NCBI GenBank assembly: GCA_017535785.1
Contig: JAFXTN010000031.1
Span: 1-59,940, forward strand
DNA length: 59,940 nucleotides
Source of the DNA: Butyrivibrio sp.
GTDB lineage: Bacteria > Bacillota > Clostridia > Lachnospirales > Lachnospiraceae
Reading direction: 5' to 3'
The translations under genes and the position numbers were made by a program. Positions 57,609 through 59,940 of this stretch are shown in pieces (within the stretch, counting starts at the first letter, position 1; every line of letters begins with the position of its first letter). The notes beneath the pieces are model-generated. The model did no database searches, was not told the DNA's origin, and worked only from the letters and a program-made list of their open reading frames with translations.

Positions 57609-58988
57609 TCACAGCATTGATTTGATCTGTCCCGCGAGATAAAGCGATCCCGCAGCAAATACAGTATCCCCGGACTTTCTCACGGTGATTATATCCGTGA
57701 CTGCATCCCTGACATTGCTGTAGTACTTTATAGGAAGACCTATGATACCATGTTCTTCCTTACATTCCTCAAAAGCGCTCTTAAGATCCGAAACAGAAAC
57801 AGATCTGCCTGTCTCAAGGACAGCGACAAATATCGAATCAAACTCACCGCATGTAAGCAGCTTGTCTATGATCTCCTTGTACTGCTTGTCTCCGACAATA
57901 CCGAATAAAAGAAGCTTACGCCCTTTGGAATCAATATTCGCAGCAGTGTCGATAAAAGCTTCGATGCCGTCCACATTGTGGGCACCGTCAACGTATACTC
58001 CGGGAAGTATCTCCTCCATGCGGGCTTCCCACTTGGCTTCGATAAGTCCCTCTCTGATATCAAGTTCAGAAATAGTCGCTCCTTCGTTTCTGAGGATTTC
58101 TGCGGCAGTTACCGCAAGCGCTGCATTTTCCGCTTGATATCTCGCTTCGGTGTTGAGTTTTAAATCAACATATTTATCATATAAGGAAATATACGAAAAA
58201 GCAATGTATTTGTTCCCCTCATCCTCTCGGATCGTGGTCACATTCTGAATATTTTTTTCCTCTACGACAATAGCTCTCGAATCAAGCTCCAAAGCTTTTT
58301 TCTTTATGACTTCGGTACTTTCTTTCTGCTTGTCAAAAAATACAACGGGAACCCAAGGCTTGATGATACCTGCCTTTTCTCCCGCGATCTCGGGGATAGT
58401 ATCTCCGAGGTACTGCATGTGATCGTATCCGATCTCTGTTATCACGGTCAAAAGAGGGTTCGAAACCGAATTGGTCGCATCAAGTCTGCCGCCGAGTCCG
58501 GTCTCAAGGATAAGGTAATCCACCGGATATACATCATAGAGTATCATCGCGATAAAGAATAAAAACTCAAAGTAAGTAGGAAAATACTCCTTGTTGTCAT
58601 ACTCGATGACTCTTTTTAATGCTTCAACAAAGACCTCTGTAAACACTCCGTCGGATATCATCTTGCCGTCAATACAGAATCTCTCGTTGACCTTTACAAG
58701 ATGAGGTGATGTGAACATTCCAACGGAATATCCTGCCTTCATGAGTATAGATGAAAGATAGCTGCATACAGAGCCCTTTCCGTTGGTACCCGCAACATGG
58801 ATGATCTTCATGTTGCTATCGGGATTTCCCAAATACTCAAGGAAAGCCACGGTGTCTTTCATAGTATGTTTATCCGTAAAACTCGGAATGGAGTTAAGAA
58901 ATGCCTCGCACTCCGAAACGGAAATCTTTTCGCCTTTATCGGAGCGATCGATAAAATCGGTCGCTCCTTTTATAAGTTCATTATTCAT
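57609..58988 (-). CDS. folC: Folylpolyglutamate synthase / dihydrofolate synthase
   Basis: 459 residues. ATP-binding loop IIHVAGTNGKGSVCSYLSSI near residue 60, FTSPHLVKVNERFCIDG, LETGLGGRLDATNSV and, near the end, the C-terminal domain with VDGAHNVDGIEAF. It adds glutamate to folates (and may join dihydropteroate and glutamate). It follows valS by 19 bases, an arrangement frequent in Firmicutes. It is the last large gene before the 54-codon frame. Confidence 0.95.
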   Translation of the reverse strand: MNNELIKGATDFIDRSDKGEKISVSECEAFLNSIPSFTDKHTMKDTVAFLEYLGNPDSNMKIIHVAGTNGKGSVCSYLSSILMKAGYSVGMFTSPHLVKVNERFCIDGKMISDGVFTEVFVEALKRVIEYDNKEYFPTYFEFLFFIAMILYDVYPVDYLILETGLGGRLDATNSVSNPLLTVITEIGYDHMQYLGDTIPEIAGEKAGIIKPWVPVVFFDKQKESTEVIKKKALELDSRAIVVEEKNIQNVTTIREDEGNKYIAFSYISLYDKYVDLKLNTEARYQAENAALAVTAAEILRNEGATISELDIREGLIEAKWEARMEEILPGVYVDGAHNVDGIEAFIDTAANIDSKGRKLLLFGIVGDKQYKEIIDKLLTCGEFDSIFVAVLETGRSVSVSDLKSAFEECKEEHGIIGLPIKYYSNVRDAVTDIITVRKSGDTVFAAGSLYLAGQIKSML

Positions 58989-59007
58989 AATCTTTATTTC
59001 TAAATCT

Positions 59008-59940
59008 TTACTTCTGAAGCTGGCTAAGTCTCTCTGTTATCTGGTCGTAAGTCTGCTGATATTTCTGCTGCTTCTCTTTTTCCTCAGCGATCTTCTCAGC
59101 GGGAGCTTTTGAAAGGAACTTCTCGTTGCTGAGCATGTTCTGTGATCTCTTAAGCTCACCCTCAAGCTTCTTCTGCTCCTTGGTAAGTCTCTCGATCTCT
59201 GCTGAGATATCAACAAGATCTGAGAAAGGAATGTAAACAGTTGCCTCTGCAAGAACTACGGATACAGCGTCATCTGCGATACCGTCCTTGTTCTTCTGGC
59301 ATACTGACTCTGAAGCATAAGCAAGTGACTCAAAGAAGAGTTTACCTGTTGTGAAGATATCAAGAACCTCATCATTGTCGCTTACAACGAATACTTTAGC
59401 CTTTCTTGAAGGAGCAACGTTCATCTGTGTACGAACGTTACGGATTCCTCTAACGGCTTCCTTGATCGTCTCTATAGCCTTCTCATCGGCTGCAAAGTTC
59501 CACTCATCCTTGTATACAGGCCATTCTGAAACCATGATGGATTCCTCTTCATCCTGAAGTGTGCAGAAGATCTCCTCAGTGATGAAAGGCATGTAAGGGT
59601 GAAGGAGCTTAAGTGCGTTGATAAGTACTGTCTGGAGTGTCCAGAGTGCTGCCTTGTGTGACTCAGCGTCGTCTGAATTGTAGAGACGAGGCTTAACCAT
59701 CTCAATGTACCAGTCGCAGAACTCATCCCAGATGAAGTCGTAAACCTTCTGAACCGCGATACCAAGCTCAAAGTGGTCCATATTGTCTGTAACCTCTTTG
59801 ATAGTGTTGTTGAGCTTGGAGATGATCCATTTATCAACAGGCTCTAGACCTGCAGGAGCAGGCTGGTGAATAGCGCTCTTTGCGCCGTCCTCCATGTTCA
59901 TCATGATGAATCTTGAAGCGTTCCATACCTTATTAGCAAA
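59008..59940 (-). CDS. valS: Valyl-tRNA synthetase, C-terminal part (runs off window)
   Basis: The last 310 or so residues of ValRS; the 5' part lies beyond the window. Visible are FANKVWNASRFIMMNMEDG at the window edge, the anticodon-binding helical domain (DKWIISKLNNTIKEVT, FIWDEFCDWYIEMVKPRLY, LLHPYMPFITEEIF), and a C-terminal coiled coil (ISAEIERLTKEQKKLEGELK) that is characteristic of ValRS. Followed by folC. The valS-specific class I motifs (HIGH, KMSKS) are not in view. Confidence 0.95.
   Translation of the reverse strand, partial: FANKVWNASRFIMMNMEDGAKSAIHQPAPAGLEPVDKWIISKLNNTIKEVTDNMDHFELGIAVQKVYDFIWDEFCDWYIEMVKPRLYNSDDAESHKAALWTLQTVLINALKLLHPYMPFITEEIFCTLQDEEESIMVSEWPVYKDEWNFAADEKAIETIKEAVRGIRNVRTQMNVAPSRKAKVFVVSDNDEVLDIFTTGKLFFESLAYASESVCQKNKDGIADDAVSVVLAEATVYIPFSDLVDISAEIERLTKEQKKLEGELKRSQNMLSNEKFLSKAPAEKIAEEKEKQQKYQQTYDQITERLSQLQK

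Noticed and set aside
58440-58460. GGGTTCGAAACC as a tRNA T-arm
   Set aside because: It is inside folC with no acceptor stem, anticodon arm or CCA around it.

Overview
The window reads as chromosome of a Lachnospiraceae bacterium, probably a Butyrivibrio or Pseudobutyrivibrio-like member. The evidence is the moderate base composition, strong AGGAGG-type ribosome sites, a tryptophan T-box, a six-gene Rnf complex, a cmk-ispH-rpsA operon, DUF4317 and DUF4860 proteins, GGDEF-like sensors and orphan chemotaxis proteins. I see no phage, insertion sequence, CRISPR array, tRNA or rRNA. Genus assignment is inference.

Layout. 1-736: 5' part of gap (reverse). 942-6965 (forward): PHP phosphatase, then a compact run of GGDEF-like protein, transglutaminase lipoprotein, GspF/PilC-like membrane protein and four pilin-like or unknown one-helix proteins, then cheY. 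7016-17640 (reverse): a heterodimeric ABC exporter downstream of the complete trp operon (trpEGDCFBA), which is driven by a consensus promoter and a T-box leader with a TGG specifier. 17643-23736 (reverse): a decayed ABC importer remnant, a membrane-bound XRE regulator, an S66 peptidase plus GNAT acetyltransferase pair behind an apparent leader-peptide attenuator, a dicarboxylate symporter and a membrane-anchored unknown. 23800-24004 holds a candidate small RNA behind two LytTR-like direct repeats. 24062-27301 (reverse): phosphatase, PTS enzyme I and FruK-like kinase. 27543-29294 (forward): cheC-like phosphatase and DUF4317.

29350-35458 (reverse): a secreted unknown, a 53-residue protein and rnfCDGEAB. 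35636-36832 (forward): a YprB-type RNase H fold protein. 36931-40160 (reverse): cheR, a lipoprotein, an acyltransferase 3 protein and a knot of inverted repeats. 40184-45670 (reverse): TetR, RpiR, HI0933-like flavoprotein, cmk, ispH and rpsA in a mostly overlapping row. 45807-52968 (reverse): an acidic-polysaccharide (uronide) breakdown locus with DUF2264, GH88, heparinase II/III-like protein, a galactose-binding-fold protein and a TPR lipoprotein, with no transporter visible. 52981-59940 (reverse): ridA, a small conserved protein, an SGNH hydrolase with an MBOAT acyltransferase (probable surface O-acylation pair), a TPR membrane protein with a 54-residue partner, folC and the 3' part of valS.

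The most interesting items are: (1) the leader-peptide/antiterminator/terminator arrangement before the GNAT and MccF-like S66 genes, which looks like an inducible resistance operon; (2) the LytTR-like repeats plus small RNA candidate; (3) a pseudopilus-like gene set with no ATPase or prepilin peptidase nearby; and (4) a 40-codon permease remnant coupled to a short, degenerate ABC ATPase.
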